DNA of 62,359 bases, from positions 1-62,359 of the forward strand of contig CAZYZQ010000001.1 in the NCBI GenBank assembly GCA_964652075.1, read 5' to 3'. Shown here piece after piece: positions 15,586 to 23,967 of this stretch; the first letter of the stretch is position 1; each line of letters opens with the position of its first letter. Under the pieces are notes generated by a model that ran no database searches, was not told the DNA's origin, and saw only the letters and a list, made by a program, of their open reading frames with translations. Source of the stretch: CAZYZQ01 sp964652075. GTDB lineage: Bacteria > Bacillota > Clostridia > Oscillospirales > Oscillospiraceae. A program made the position numbers and the translations under genes.

Positions 15586-16629
15586 ATGGCCATTCATCGC
15601 GGCGTATCGTCATACAGCTACCAGAACCTGATCTTCGCGCGGAAAATGGACCACCGGGAGTTCATCCGCACCGTCACGCAGGACCTGCACACCGACGGCA
15701 TCGAGCTGATCGACGAGACCTTTATCGACAACTACCCCTTCCTCTCCGAGGAATTTGAATACGACTGGAAAAACACCATCGCCCGCTACGGCGCGAAGTC
15801 CGTCACGATGGACATCTACCTTGACGTGCTGCAGTTCCGCGACCACGTCATGAACTACGACGAGGCCGCCGAGCGGCTGCGCCGGGATCTCCGCATCGCA
15901 GCGCGGCTCGGCTTCCAGAACGTGCGCTGCCTGATCACGATTCCGGTCGAGGTCATTGAGCAGTGCATCCCGCTGGCCGAGGAGCTGAACGTGCGCATCG
16001 GGCAGGAGATCCACGCGCCGATGCCGCTGGTCTACGACCCCGCGCACCCGCGCAAGTTCCACTTCAGCGCCCCCGCCGACGAGGTTGACCGCATGATCGA
16101 CCTGATCGAGCGCACGGGCACGAAGCATGTCGGCTTTGTGCCGGACATGGGCCTGTTCCAGCACGGCCTGACGCCGATCATGTTCGCGCAGGCGCGCAGG
16201 CGCTGCCCCGTGCCCGAGGCGGTTGACTACCTTGAAGAGAACAAGGGCAAGATGCCCGACCCGGAGTTGCTGGCCAAGATGACCGAACAGTTCGGCGAGG
16301 CCGCCTGCGCCCCGCTCATGCGGATGATCGTCACGCAGGGCAGCGCGAAGCCCGAGGAGCTTCTGAAGGTGCTGCCCTACACCGTCTCCATCCACGGCAA
16401 GTTCTACGAGATGGTCGAGGATCCCAAGAACCCCGGCCACTACTACGACCCGTCGACCGACTACGCCGAGATCTTCAAGTATCTCAAACAGGGCGGCTTT
16501 GACGGCTACATCGACTCCGAGCTGGAGGGGCAGGGCTACTGCAACGACCTGCCCGACGAGCAGATGCTCGACGAGCGCGAGCAGGTTCGCCGCCAGCACC
16601 AGATGTGGCTCGACCTCGGCGCGGTCTGA
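15586..16629 (+). CDS. Putative C-glycoside deglycosidase alpha subunit (TIM-barrel isomerase fold)
   Basis: A 347-residue AP-endonuclease-2/sugar-phosphate-isomerase-like TIM barrel. Likely metal ligands are Glu141 (GQEIHAPMP), Asp187 (GFVPDMG), His270 (VSIHGKFYEM) and Glu312 (IDSELEGQG), the order known for DgpC/DfgA-type alpha subunits, which cleave the C-C bond of 3-oxo C-glycosides by beta-elimination. It is coupled to the beta gene with a 2-base gap. A general sugar isomerase is the alternative, but the beta neighbour favours a deglycosidase. No Gfo/Idh/MocA oxidoreductase that usually makes the 3-oxo substrate is present here; an SDR lies 0.85 kb downstream. Confidence 0.68.
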   Translation: MAIHRGVSSYSYQNLIFARKMDHREFIRTVTQDLHTDGIELIDETFIDNYPFLSEEFEYDWKNTIARYGAKSVTMDIYLDVLQFRDHVMNYDEAAERLRRDLRIAARLGFQNVRCLITIPVEVIEQCIPLAEELNVRIGQEIHAPMPLVYDPAHPRKFHFSAPADEVDRMIDLIERTGTKHVGFVPDMGLFQHGLTPIMFAQARRRCPVPEAVDYLEENKGKMPDPELLAKMTEQFGEAACAPLMRMIVTQGSAKPEELLKVLPYTVSIHGKFYEMVEDPKNPGHYYDPSTDYAEIFKYLKQGGFDGYIDSELEGQGYCNDLPDEQMLDEREQVRRQHQMWLDLGAV

Positions 16630-16677
16630 GCGTGTTATCCCGTTTTTCATTTCCCAATCTTCTTTCTCCCCTCGCAC

Positions 16678-16717
16678 GCGGCTCCGGCGGCCCATCCCGC
16701 CGGAGCCGCACTTTTTT
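16678..16717 (+). terminator. Terminator of the deglycosidase operon
   Basis: GCGGCTCCGGCGG pairs perfectly with CCGCCGGAGCCGC (6-base loop) and is followed by ACTTTTTTC. Confidence 0.9.
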
Positions 16718-16787
16718 CTTCGCCCCACGGTGTGCTATGATCGGGTTAACACGGCGCACACGCGCCGGACGAAACGGAGGGAAGATT

Positions 16788-17417
16788 GTGACCGTGATTT
16801 ACGGGTATATCCGCGTCAGCACGCGGGAGCAGAACGAGGACCGGCAGCTGATCGCCATGCGCGAGGCGGGCGTGGCCGAGCAGAACATTTTTCTGGACAA
16901 GCAGAGCGGCAAGGATTTCGAGCGCCCCGCCTACCGCCGCCTGCTGCGGCGCATGAAACGCGACGATCTGCTCTATATTAAGAGCATCGACCGTCTGGGG
17001 CGCAACTACGCGGAGATTCTGGAGCAGTGGCGCGTCCTGACGCGGGAGAAGGGCGCGGACATCGTCGTGCTGGATATGCCGCTGCTCGACACGCGCCGCG
17101 GCCGCGACCTGATGGGCACGTTCCTGTCGGACATTGTCCTGCAGGTGCTCTCGTTCGTCGCGGAGAACGAGCGCGTGAACATCCGCCAGCGGCAGGCGGA
17201 GGGCATCGCCGCTGCAAAAGCGCGCGGCGTGCGCTTCGGCCGGCCGCCCCGGCCGCTGCCCGCGCCGTTCCCCGCCGCCTACCAGCGCTGGAAGGACGGG
17301 AAAATCTCCGGCACCGCCGCCGCGCGGCAGTGCGGCCTGCCGCTCGCGACCTTCCGCTACCGCGCCGCGGCCTACGAAAAGGCCGGGCCGCCCGTTGACG
17401 CGGCGGAAAATTGCTGA
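16788..17417 (+). CDS. Serine recombinase (resolvase/invertase family)
   Basis: A 209-residue small serine recombinase. The catalytic domain (residues about 1-140) has YGYIRVSTREQNEDRQL with the nucleophilic Ser, the Arg-rich IKSIDRLGRNYAEILEQW, and SFVAENERVNIRQRQAEGIAAAKARGVRFGRPP. The C-terminal helix-turn-helix (WKDGKISGTAAARQCGLPLATFRYRA) binds DNA. Such proteins resolve cointegrates or invert DNA segments. The GTG at 16788 follows CGGAGG with seven bases. No obvious crossover-site pair was found nearby, so it may be an isolated chromosomal copy. The promoter of the next gene lies in its 3' end. Confidence 0.9.
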   Translation: MTVIYGYIRVSTREQNEDRQLIAMREAGVAEQNIFLDKQSGKDFERPAYRRLLRRMKRDDLLYIKSIDRLGRNYAEILEQWRVLTREKGADIVVLDMPLLDTRRGRDLMGTFLSDIVLQVLSFVAENERVNIRQRQAEGIAAAKARGVRFGRPPRPLPAPFPAAYQRWKDGKISGTAAARQCGLPLATFRYRAAAYEKAGPPVDAAENC

Positions 17418-17423
17418 TATAAT
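17395..17423 (+). promoter_or_regulatory. Promoter of the SDR gene
   Basis: TTGACG, 17 bases, TATAAT, located at the 3' end of the recombinase gene and 50 bases before the ATG at 17474. Confidence 0.75.
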
Positions 17424-17473
17424 GGTAATAACTTACAGAAAGCGCCGCGGCGCGGCGCATGGAGGGACAACCT

Positions 17474-18220
17474 ATGGAACTGGAAAACAAAGTTGCAATC
17501 GTCACCGGCGGCAGCCGCGGCATCGGCTACGCCACCGTACGCGCGTTCTTGCAGGAGGGCGCGGCCGTCGTGCTCTGCGCCAGCCGGCAGGAGACGGCGG
17601 ATAAGGCCGTCGCACAGCTGCGCGAGGAGCTGCCCGGCGCGAAGGTCGAGGGCATCTGGCCGGAGCTTTCCGACTATGACGCCGTAGCCGCCGCGTTCGA
17701 CGCCGTGGCGGAGAAGTACGGCAAAATCGACATTCTCGTCAACAACGCGGGCATCTCAGAGTCCACGCCGTTCGGCAAGTATACGGCCGAGACCTTCAAG
17801 AAGGTCATGGATCTGAACGTGACCGCCCTGTTCAACTGCTCCCGCGCGGCGAGCGCGTACATGGAGCGGCAGGGCAGCGGCGTCATCCTCAACACGTCCT
17901 CGATGGTCAGCATCTCGGGCCAGCCGGGCGGCGTGGCCTACCCGACCTCGAAGTTCGCGGTCAACGGCTTTACGCTCTCGCTTGCGCGCGAGCTGGGGCC
18001 GAAGGGCATCCGCGTCAACGCCGTCGCGCCCGGCATCACGGAGACGGACATGATGAAGGCCGTGCCGAAGTCCGTGATCGAGCCGATGATCGCACGCATC
18101 CCGCTGCGCCGCCTCGGCCAGCCGGAGGACATCGCCAACGCGTTCGTCTTCCTCGCCTCCGAGAAGGCGTCGTATATCTCCGGCGTCGTGCTGAGCGTCG
18201 ACGGCCTGATGCGCACGTAA
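17474..18220 (+). CDS. Short-chain dehydrogenase/reductase
   Basis: A 248-residue classical SDR. It has the nucleotide-binding TGGSRGIG near residue 12, NNAG at about 85, the catalytic Ser in NTSSMVSISG and YPTSK (Tyr and Lys), and the C-terminal FLASEKASYISGVVLSVDGL of FabG-like enzymes. It probably oxidises or reduces a secondary alcohol with NAD(P)H. It has its own promoter and terminator, so it is monocistronic. A role in oxidising a sugar before C-C cleavage by the neighbouring deglycosidase pair is conceivable, but generic 3-oxoacyl reductase activity cannot be excluded. The ATG at 17474 follows GGAGGG. Confidence 0.88.
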   Translation: MELENKVAIVTGGSRGIGYATVRAFLQEGAAVVLCASRQETADKAVAQLREELPGAKVEGIWPELSDYDAVAAAFDAVAEKYGKIDILVNNAGISESTPFGKYTAETFKKVMDLNVTALFNCSRAASAYMERQGSGVILNTSSMVSISGQPGGVAYPTSKFAVNGFTLSLARELGPKGIRVNAVAPGITETDMMKAVPKSVIEPMIARIPLRRLGQPEDIANAFVFLASEKASYISGVVLSVDGLMRT

Positions 18221-18234
18221 TCGCCCTGCATACA

Positions 18235-18268
18235 AAAAGCGGCAAACCGGTTCCGGTTTGCCGCTTTT
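18235..18268. terminator. Bidirectional terminator between SDR and GH43 genes
   Basis: A perfect 16-bp stem, AAAAGCGGCAAACCGG with CCGGTTTGCCGCTTTT, lies between the convergent stops at 18220 and 18278. Confidence 0.92.
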
Positions 18269-18277
18269 GTTGTGTCG

Positions 18278-19915
18278 TTATTCGTCCCAGCCCTCGTAGT
18301 GGAACCACTCGAAGGCGGCGGTGTTTTCGCTCTGCGCGCCGTTCGAGGTGGCGTACATGCCGAGCATCGTGCCGACCATGCAGCCCATGCTCTCCGGGTT
18401 CAGGTCGCCGATGTCCACATGCGTGCCGAGCGGCGCCATGCCGGTTCCGTCCACATCGCAGGCGGCGCTGCCGTCCTCGATGCGGCCGGTGATGCGCAGA
18501 ACCGCGGTGTCGCCGCACGGGGTCTCGGCCACAACCTCCTCGGTCGTCTTGTAGCGGAAGTCCGGCATATGGGGCATGCCGCTCATCCACGTGCTGACCT
18601 TCACGAAGCGGACGATCTGCCGACCGGCCGCGTCCATCGTGCGCTCCACGCGCAGCTGGTTGTTGTTGCCCTGCATCATGACGATGCCGGCCGCCTCGTT
18701 CTCCGCTGTCGCGTGGAAGCGGAGCTTCGCCGTGATCCGGAAGCTGGTGTGGCGCTGGCGGCGGAAGACGACGGACACATCGTTGTCCGGAACATACCGA
18801 CTTCCCTCGCGCGCGGTCTTGAGCGGATGGCAGACGCTGTTCGGCAGCAGCTTCAGCTCAAGCTTGCCGTCAGCGAGCTTCCAGAAGTCCTGGCTCGGCG
18901 TGCCCCAGAGGTTCCACGGCAGCCCCAACCGGTCGCCGTCGAAGTCGTCGAAGCCCTCCTCCGGGTCCACGGGCGTCCACGGCAGTTTCTCGTCCGCCGG
19001 GTAGCGCCACTCGACCTTGCCGGTGTCCGGCGCGCAGACCGGCCACTCCCGATCCCAGATCACGGGGACAATGTAAGTCTCGCGGCCGAGGTTCTTGTGG
19101 TTGCCCGGGAACTGGCGGCTGGCGAGGAAGACCATGTACCAGTTGCCGTCCGGCGTGTCCACCCAGTCGCCGTGGCCGACGTTTGCAATCTGCGCCTCAA
19201 AGCCGAAGTTGCGGTGCGTCAGGATCGGGTTGCCCTTGTAGCCGTCGAAGAAGCTGCGCAGCTCTTTACTGCGCGCGACGGCGCAGCAGTGGTAGTGCTC
19301 CGTGCCGCCCTCGGCAATCAGCAGGTAGTAGTAGTCGCCGATGTGGTACAGATGCGGCGCCTCCGGCGAGCTGGCCACGCGCAGCGCGCAGTCCCAGAGC
19401 GTCCACGGCTCGCCGACCACGCGGAAGTTCTCAATGTCGTACTCGGCCACCCAAATACCGCGCTCCATCGCGCCGCCCGGGCGCTCGACGACATTGCCCG
19501 TGCCCAGCACATAGCACTTGCCGTCGTTGTCGAAGAACAGCGACGCGTCGATGCCCGGCACATCGTCCAGATAGTGCGGCTGCGACCACGGCCCCTTCGG
19601 GTCGGTGGCCGTGATGATGTAGTTGCCCCGGTCACAGAAATTCGCGTTGATGATGTAGAAGGTGCCCTCATGGTAGCGGATCGTCGGCGCCATGACACCG
19701 CCGGAGAGCGTGTTCACCTGTACGATCAGCTGCTCCGGCCTGTCCATCGCATAGCCGATCTGCTCCCAGTTCGCCAGATCCCGGCTGTGAAAGATCGGCA
19801 GGCCCGGGAACAGCTCAAAGGTGGATGTCACAAGGTAGTAGTCTTCGCCAACACGGCAGATCGACGGGTCGGGATAGAAGCCGGGCAGGATGGGGTTTTG
19901 GATCTGATGCTTCAT
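18278..19915 (-). CDS. GH43 beta-xylosidase / alpha-L-arabinofuranosidase
   Basis: A 545-residue cytoplasmic enzyme. The N-terminal five-bladed propeller has NPILPGFYPDPSICRVGEDYYLV (catalytic base Asp in YPDPS), GIDASLFFDNDGKCYV (pKa-modulating Asp) and SSPEAPHLY (acid Glu). From about residue 325 a beta-sandwich C-terminal domain (GH43_C2/DUF1349-like: DFWKLADGKLELK ... AGIVMMQGNNNQLRVERT) follows, typical of exo-acting beta-xylosidases/arabinofuranosidases. It is the last gene of the minus-strand arabinose cluster, 19 bases after the GH35-like gene. It likely releases L-arabinose or D-xylose from imported oligosaccharides. Confidence 0.9.
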   Translation of the reverse strand: MKHQIQNPILPGFYPDPSICRVGEDYYLVTSTFELFPGLPIFHSRDLANWEQIGYAMDRPEQLIVQVNTLSGGVMAPTIRYHEGTFYIINANFCDRGNYIITATDPKGPWSQPHYLDDVPGIDASLFFDNDGKCYVLGTGNVVERPGGAMERGIWVAEYDIENFRVVGEPWTLWDCALRVASSPEAPHLYHIGDYYYLLIAEGGTEHYHCCAVARSKELRSFFDGYKGNPILTHRNFGFEAQIANVGHGDWVDTPDGNWYMVFLASRQFPGNHKNLGRETYIVPVIWDREWPVCAPDTGKVEWRYPADEKLPWTPVDPEEGFDDFDGDRLGLPWNLWGTPSQDFWKLADGKLELKLLPNSVCHPLKTAREGSRYVPDNDVSVVFRRQRHTSFRITAKLRFHATAENEAAGIVMMQGNNNQLRVERTMDAAGRQIVRFVKVSTWMSGMPHMPDFRYKTTEEVVAETPCGDTAVLRITGRIEDGSAACDVDGTGMAPLGTHVDIGDLNPESMGCMVGTMLGMYATSNGAQSENTAAFEWFHYEGWDE

Positions 19916-19934
19916 ATGGTCTTTTCTCCTCTTC

Positions 19935-21488
19935 TCAACGCTTGTTGAGCTTCAAGTAATACTGGGACGGCAGCTCCTTCGTGTGGGGCGCGCCGCGCTC
20001 GTCGCCGTTCAGGATGCGGCCGCGGTGCCACGCGCCGTCGTACCACTCGCCCTCCTCGTAGCGCTCCAGCTCCACCTTGACGTTTTCGCCGGCCTTGGGC
20101 AGGAAGCTGAAATTCAGGCGCGTGCCGACCAGCAGGAATTCGTCCTCGCCAAGCTCCACGATAAATCCGCCGGAGCCGGGCTTCGATGCCGCGCTCTTGC
20201 TGAACTTCACCAGAATATCGTAGTTCGAGAACTTGCAGATGTGCTGCCGGATATCGTCGTCGCGGTAGATGAACGCCTGCAGCTGCCGGGTGCCGCGCTT
20301 TTCCAGAAGCAGCGGATAGAGGTTCCGGAGCATCCGGTACGCCGTGCCGAGCGCCTCGGCCGTGCCCGTGGTGTCAAACGCCGCGGGGTCGATCTCGAGC
20401 ATCATCATAACCGCCATCGGGATCGGCTCCTTCCGGCTTTCCGGCATGTTGATATCCTCAATGCCGAAGGGAGAGAAGCACAGCGCGTTGCAGCCCGCGA
20501 CCGCATAGAGTGCGAAGGTCGCGCTGGCGGCGTCCTTTCGGATCTCCGGAATGAACAGCGGATTGCCGTTTTTGGAATACGCGTCCATGACATTGGCGAC
20601 GTACGGCACGTAGATATCCGGGCCGAAGCCGAACAGCGACGGCGCCGCCGCGCGCCAGATCGGGTGCATCCGGCAGATCGGGCCGCCGGAGGGATGGCCC
20701 ATACCGGCGCGGTAGGGCGGCTGCTCCAGCCATGAGTTGACATAACACGGCAGATCCAGCTCCCGCTTGCCGGCGGACGCGATCTTCTCCACCGCGCTGG
20801 CGTAGCCGTAGGCCATCAGGCTCTCGGCGGCATCGTCGCCGAAGGCCTCTGTCCACGTGCCGGAGACGCCCAGCTTCTCTTTCAGAATTTCCGGAACCTC
20901 GCGGTTAAAAATCGCGGTCGCGGCCTCGCCGTAGTCGCGCTCGGAGCCGGGCCTGTTGCCGTGGAAGCCGATCTCGTTCTCAACCTGCATGACGATGACG
21001 GTGTGATCCGGGTCTGTCTCGCGCAGATGCGCCATCAGATGGACAAAGGCGTTTTTGTCCTTCTCGACCGCCGCCTCGCAGAACGGGGAGATCGTGTAGT
21101 AGTCCGCGCCGTCGATCATCTTGCAGGTGAAGTACGTCTCAGGATCGCGCTTGACCCAGCCCGGCACATACATGGAGCTGCCGTTTTTCCACAGGCCGAA
21201 CCAGAGCAGCGTCAGGCGATAGCCCCGCTCGCGCGCCTGCGCGACGACAGCGTCGATGGTAGAAAAGTCGAAGCTGCCCTCCTCCGGCTCGATCTCCTCC
21301 CAGGTGACCGGGAGAATCAGGGAATTGAGGTGCATTCCCTCCAAATTCGGCCAGACATTTTCCAGCATATAGTTCGGATCGGAGGCCGAGGAGTTGTGCA
21401 CCTCGCCGCCGAGCGCCAAAAACGGCTTGCCGTCGACCAAAAGCGTCGGCATCCCGCCGACCAGTTTGACTTCGGGTAATGTAGACAT
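19935..21488 (-). CDS. GH35-like beta-galactosidase with DUF5597 domain
   Basis: A 517-residue protein with a TIM barrel: GKPFLALGGEVHNSSASDP, LPVTWEEIEPEEGSFDFSTID, YRLTLLWFGLWKNG, the acid/base Glu in VIVMQVENEIG and the probable nucleophile in LFIPEIRKD. The C-terminal part (RQHICKFSNYDILVKF ... FIVELGEDEFLLVGTRLNFSF) corresponds to DUF5597. GH35/DUF5597 proteins are putative beta-galactosidases; substrate is unproven. The start at 21488 follows GAAAGGAG; an upstream in-frame start has no good ribosome site. It lies between the sugar-binding lipoprotein and GH43 genes, so it probably acts on arabino-galacto-oligosaccharides. Confidence 0.82.
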   Translation of the reverse strand: MSTLPEVKLVGGMPTLLVDGKPFLALGGEVHNSSASDPNYMLENVWPNLEGMHLNSLILPVTWEEIEPEEGSFDFSTIDAVVAQARERGYRLTLLWFGLWKNGSSMYVPGWVKRDPETYFTCKMIDGADYYTISPFCEAAVEKDKNAFVHLMAHLRETDPDHTVIVMQVENEIGFHGNRPGSERDYGEAATAIFNREVPEILKEKLGVSGTWTEAFGDDAAESLMAYGYASAVEKIASAGKRELDLPCYVNSWLEQPPYRAGMGHPSGGPICRMHPIWRAAAPSLFGFGPDIYVPYVANVMDAYSKNGNPLFIPEIRKDAASATFALYAVAGCNALCFSPFGIEDINMPESRKEPIPMAVMMMLEIDPAAFDTTGTAEALGTAYRMLRNLYPLLLEKRGTRQLQAFIYRDDDIRQHICKFSNYDILVKFSKSAASKPGSGGFIVELGEDEFLLVGTRLNFSFLPKAGENVKVELERYEEGEWYDGAWHRGRILNGDERGAPHTKELPSQYYLKLNKR

Positions 21489-21575
21489 GGTAGTGCTCCT
21501 TTCAGGATGTTCTATTTTATCGTACTGCGCCACGTTTTCCCGGGCGTAGCGTGCGCTTTGTCTCCCTGTACCACG

Positions 21576-21607
21576 CTCAGCCGTGCGGCATACACCGCAC
21601 GGCTGAG
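21576..21607 (-). terminator. Intra-operon hairpin after the binding-protein gene
   Basis: A perfect 13-bp stem (CTCAGCCGTGCGG and its complement, 6-base loop) lies 13 bases after the binding-protein stop and before the GH35-like gene. There is no T run, so it more likely stabilises or processes the upstream mRNA and lowers downstream expression than stops transcription fully. Confidence 0.55.
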
Positions 21608-21620
21608 ACAATTCCTGTTC

Positions 21621-23198
21621 TTATTTGTTCAGCCAGTCGTCGAGCTGGGCATTGATCGTGTCCATATAGGTCTGGAAGCCCGCCGCGTACAGCGCGTTCA
21701 GGAACTCCTCGTTCAGCTCGTCCGTGTAGCCGCCTGCGCGCAGGGTCGGCTTATATTCCAGCGTGACCTGCGTCAGCGCCGCAAGCTCCGTGGACAGGTT
21801 GCCGGTGTCGAGCACGAAGCCCATCAGCGAGGAGACCGCCGCGGCCTTCAGGTTCTCCTCCGCGCGGGCGCGGAAGTCGCCGCCCTGGCCGACCCACGGC
21901 AGGATCAGGAACTGGTTGCCGCAGATCCAGTCGGAGCTGTGGTAGTTGACGGAGGAGATCTCCTTGCCCTCCGGGTACACGCCCTCGCCGTTCTCGTTGA
22001 TGAGGTAGTCCTCTCCCTCGACGCCCCAGCAAAGCGTGGTGATCAGCTTCTCGTTGGTGTAGAGCAGGTTCAGGAACTTCATCGCGGCCTCCGGCTCCTC
22101 GGCCGTGGTCGGGATGAAGGTGCCCCAGCTGGAAACGGAGGAGGTCGTGACCATGCCGGAGAAGACCTCGATCAGCTTCAGCGGGTGGCCGATCTTCTCC
22201 ACCTTGGAGGCATCCGAGCCGAATTCGGTCGTGGTGAACTGCGAGAAGATCAGGTTGTTGTGCATTCTCTCGTCGCCGCCGTCGCCGTTTTCAATCGCGG
22301 ATTCGGGGTAGATGTAGCCCATCTCGTTCCACTTCGCGGCAAGGCGCTGATCCTTCAGGTAGTCCTCGTCCTCCCACAGGCTGGTGAGCGCGCCGTCCTT
22401 GTAGATCACAAGACCGAGGCCGTCGCCCGCCGTGTCATAGGCGGTGCCGGTCATCTTGACCGGGTCGAGGATCGCGTTCTGCCACAGGAAGACGCTGACC
22501 TGCTGGGAGTTCGGCCAGAGGTCGGTGTTCGTCTTGACGGACTCGTAGATCTCCTCCACGTCGGCCCATGTCTCGACCGCCTTGTCCTGCAGGCCCAGCT
22601 CCTCCAGAATGTCCTGCCGCATGACCAGATAGCCGTTGGAGTTGCACTGGCGGTAGGTCGGGACGCCGTAGATCCGGCCGTTCAGGGAGTCGCCGTAGAT
22701 AAAGTCCCCCAGCGCGGCCTTGATGCCCTGGCCGTAGGTGTCGAGCAGGTCGGTGATGTCCATGACCTGGCCGTTGGAGTACAGGGAGGCCACGCTCGTG
22801 GACGGCATCGGGGACAGGTCGCACAGATCCATGACCTCGCCGCCGGCGAATTTGATCGGAACCTGCGTGTTCAGATCCGCAATGGAGAGGTACTCAATGT
22901 TGACGTGGACGCCGATCTCCGCCTCGGTGATCTCGTTGATCGCCGCGGTGACCGCGTCGGTGTTGTTCAGGGTGCCGATCACCATGTGGACATAGTTGAT
23001 CTCCGTGATTTCTTCCGGTTCGTCTTCCTCATCATCGGGAATTTCAGGGGTGTCTTCTTCGTTCGGGGCTTCTGTCTGGGTCTGCGCCGGGTTCTCCGTC
23101 GGGGCGTCTTCCTTTGCGGACTTGTTCCCGGAGGCGCAGGCTGCCAGCAGCGTCAGGCACAACGCCGCAACCAACAGAGCTGCAAGAAACTTTTTCAT
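21621..23198 (-). CDS. Sugar ABC transporter substrate-binding lipoprotein (DUF3502-type)
   Basis: A 525-residue lipoprotein. The signal peptide ends in the lipobox LLAAC, followed by an acidic Glu/Pro-rich linker to about residue 60. The mature part matches LplA-like binding proteins: FAGGEVMDLCDLSP, SNGQVMDITDLLDTYGQGIKAALGDFIYGDSLNGRIYGVPTYR, MRQDILEELGL, and late in the sequence SSWGTFIPTTAEEPEAAMKFLNLLYTNEKL, then a DUF3502-like end. It delivers oligosaccharides to a membrane permease pair. No permease or ATPase gene is next to it. It is co-directional with araBAD and the glycosidases, so arabino-oligosaccharides are likely ligands. A paralog is at 34324. Confidence 0.88.
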   Translation of the reverse strand: MKKFLAALLVAALCLTLLAACASGNKSAKEDAPTENPAQTQTEAPNEEDTPEIPDDEEDEPEEITEINYVHMVIGTLNNTDAVTAAINEITEAEIGVHVNIEYLSIADLNTQVPIKFAGGEVMDLCDLSPMPSTSVASLYSNGQVMDITDLLDTYGQGIKAALGDFIYGDSLNGRIYGVPTYRQCNSNGYLVMRQDILEELGLQDKAVETWADVEEIYESVKTNTDLWPNSQQVSVFLWQNAILDPVKMTGTAYDTAGDGLGLVIYKDGALTSLWEDEDYLKDQRLAAKWNEMGYIYPESAIENGDGGDERMHNNLIFSQFTTTEFGSDASKVEKIGHPLKLIEVFSGMVTTSSVSSWGTFIPTTAEEPEAAMKFLNLLYTNEKLITTLCWGVEGEDYLINENGEGVYPEGKEISSVNYHSSDWICGNQFLILPWVGQGGDFRARAEENLKAAAVSSLMGFVLDTGNLSTELAALTQVTLEYKPTLRAGGYTDELNEEFLNALYAAGFQTYMDTINAQLDDWLNK

Positions 23199-23261
23199 GT
23201 CGTGTTCTCCTTTTTAAGATATATTTCTTCTCCCGCGCTGTCGCGCGTGAAAATTCTCAGG

Positions 23262-23957
23262 TTATGCCTGCCCGTAGTAGGCGTGCGCGCCGTGCTTGCG
23301 CGCGAAGTGCTTTTCCACGATATGCGCGGGCGCGGGCTGGGCGTTGGGATTGACCTGCCGCGTCAGGAGCGCCATGCGGGCGACCTCTTCGAGCACCACG
23401 GCGTGGTACACGGCGGCGGCCGCGTCGCGGCCCCATGTGAACGGCCCGTGGTTGCAGCAGACGACGGCGGGTACGTGCAGCGGATTGATGCCGCGCGCGC
23501 GGAGCGTCCCGACGATCACGTTGCCCGTCTCCGTCTCGTAGTCCCGCGCGATCTCCTCCGGCGTCAGCGGGCGCGTGCAGGGGATCGGGCCGTAGAAGTA
23601 GTCGGCGTGCGTCGTGCCGAAGCACGGGATGTCCTCCCCGGCCTGCGCCCAGGCCACCGCGTGGGCGCTGTGCGTGTGGACGATGCCGCCCAGCTCCGGG
23701 AAGGCGTTATAGAGCACAAGATGCGTCTTGGTGTCCGAGGACGGGCGGAGGGTTCCCTCCACAATGTTGCCGTTCAGATCCAGCACAACCAGATCGTCCG
23801 GCCGCAGCGCGTCATACTCCACGCCGGACGGCTTGATGACGAACAGGCCAGCATCCCGGTCGATGCCCGAGACGTTGCCCCAGGTGTACGTCACAAGGCC
23901 GCGGCGCGGCAGCTCCATATTCGCCTCATAGACCGCCTGTTTCAGTGCTTCCAGCAT
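23262..23957 (-). CDS. araD: L-ribulose-5-phosphate 4-epimerase
   Basis: A 231-residue class II aldolase-fold enzyme making D-xylulose 5-phosphate from L-ribulose 5-phosphate. Landmarks are LVTYTWGNVSGID, VIKPSGVEYD, the substrate loop RPSSDTKTHLVLY, zinc ligands in IVHTHSAHAVAWAQ (HxH) and CCNHGPFTWG, and the C-terminal HIVEKHFARKHGAHAYYGQ. It is 10 bases downstream of araA in the araB-araA-araD order and is the third step of arabinose catabolism. Confidence 0.96.
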   Translation of the reverse strand: MLEALKQAVYEANMELPRRGLVTYTWGNVSGIDRDAGLFVIKPSGVEYDALRPDDLVVLDLNGNIVEGTLRPSSDTKTHLVLYNAFPELGGIVHTHSAHAVAWAQAGEDIPCFGTTHADYFYGPIPCTRPLTPEEIARDYETETGNVIVGTLRARGINPLHVPAVVCCNHGPFTWGRDAAAAVYHAVVLEEVARMALLTRQVNPNAQPAPAHIVEKHFARKHGAHAYYGQA

Positions 23958-23967
23958 GTATCACACC

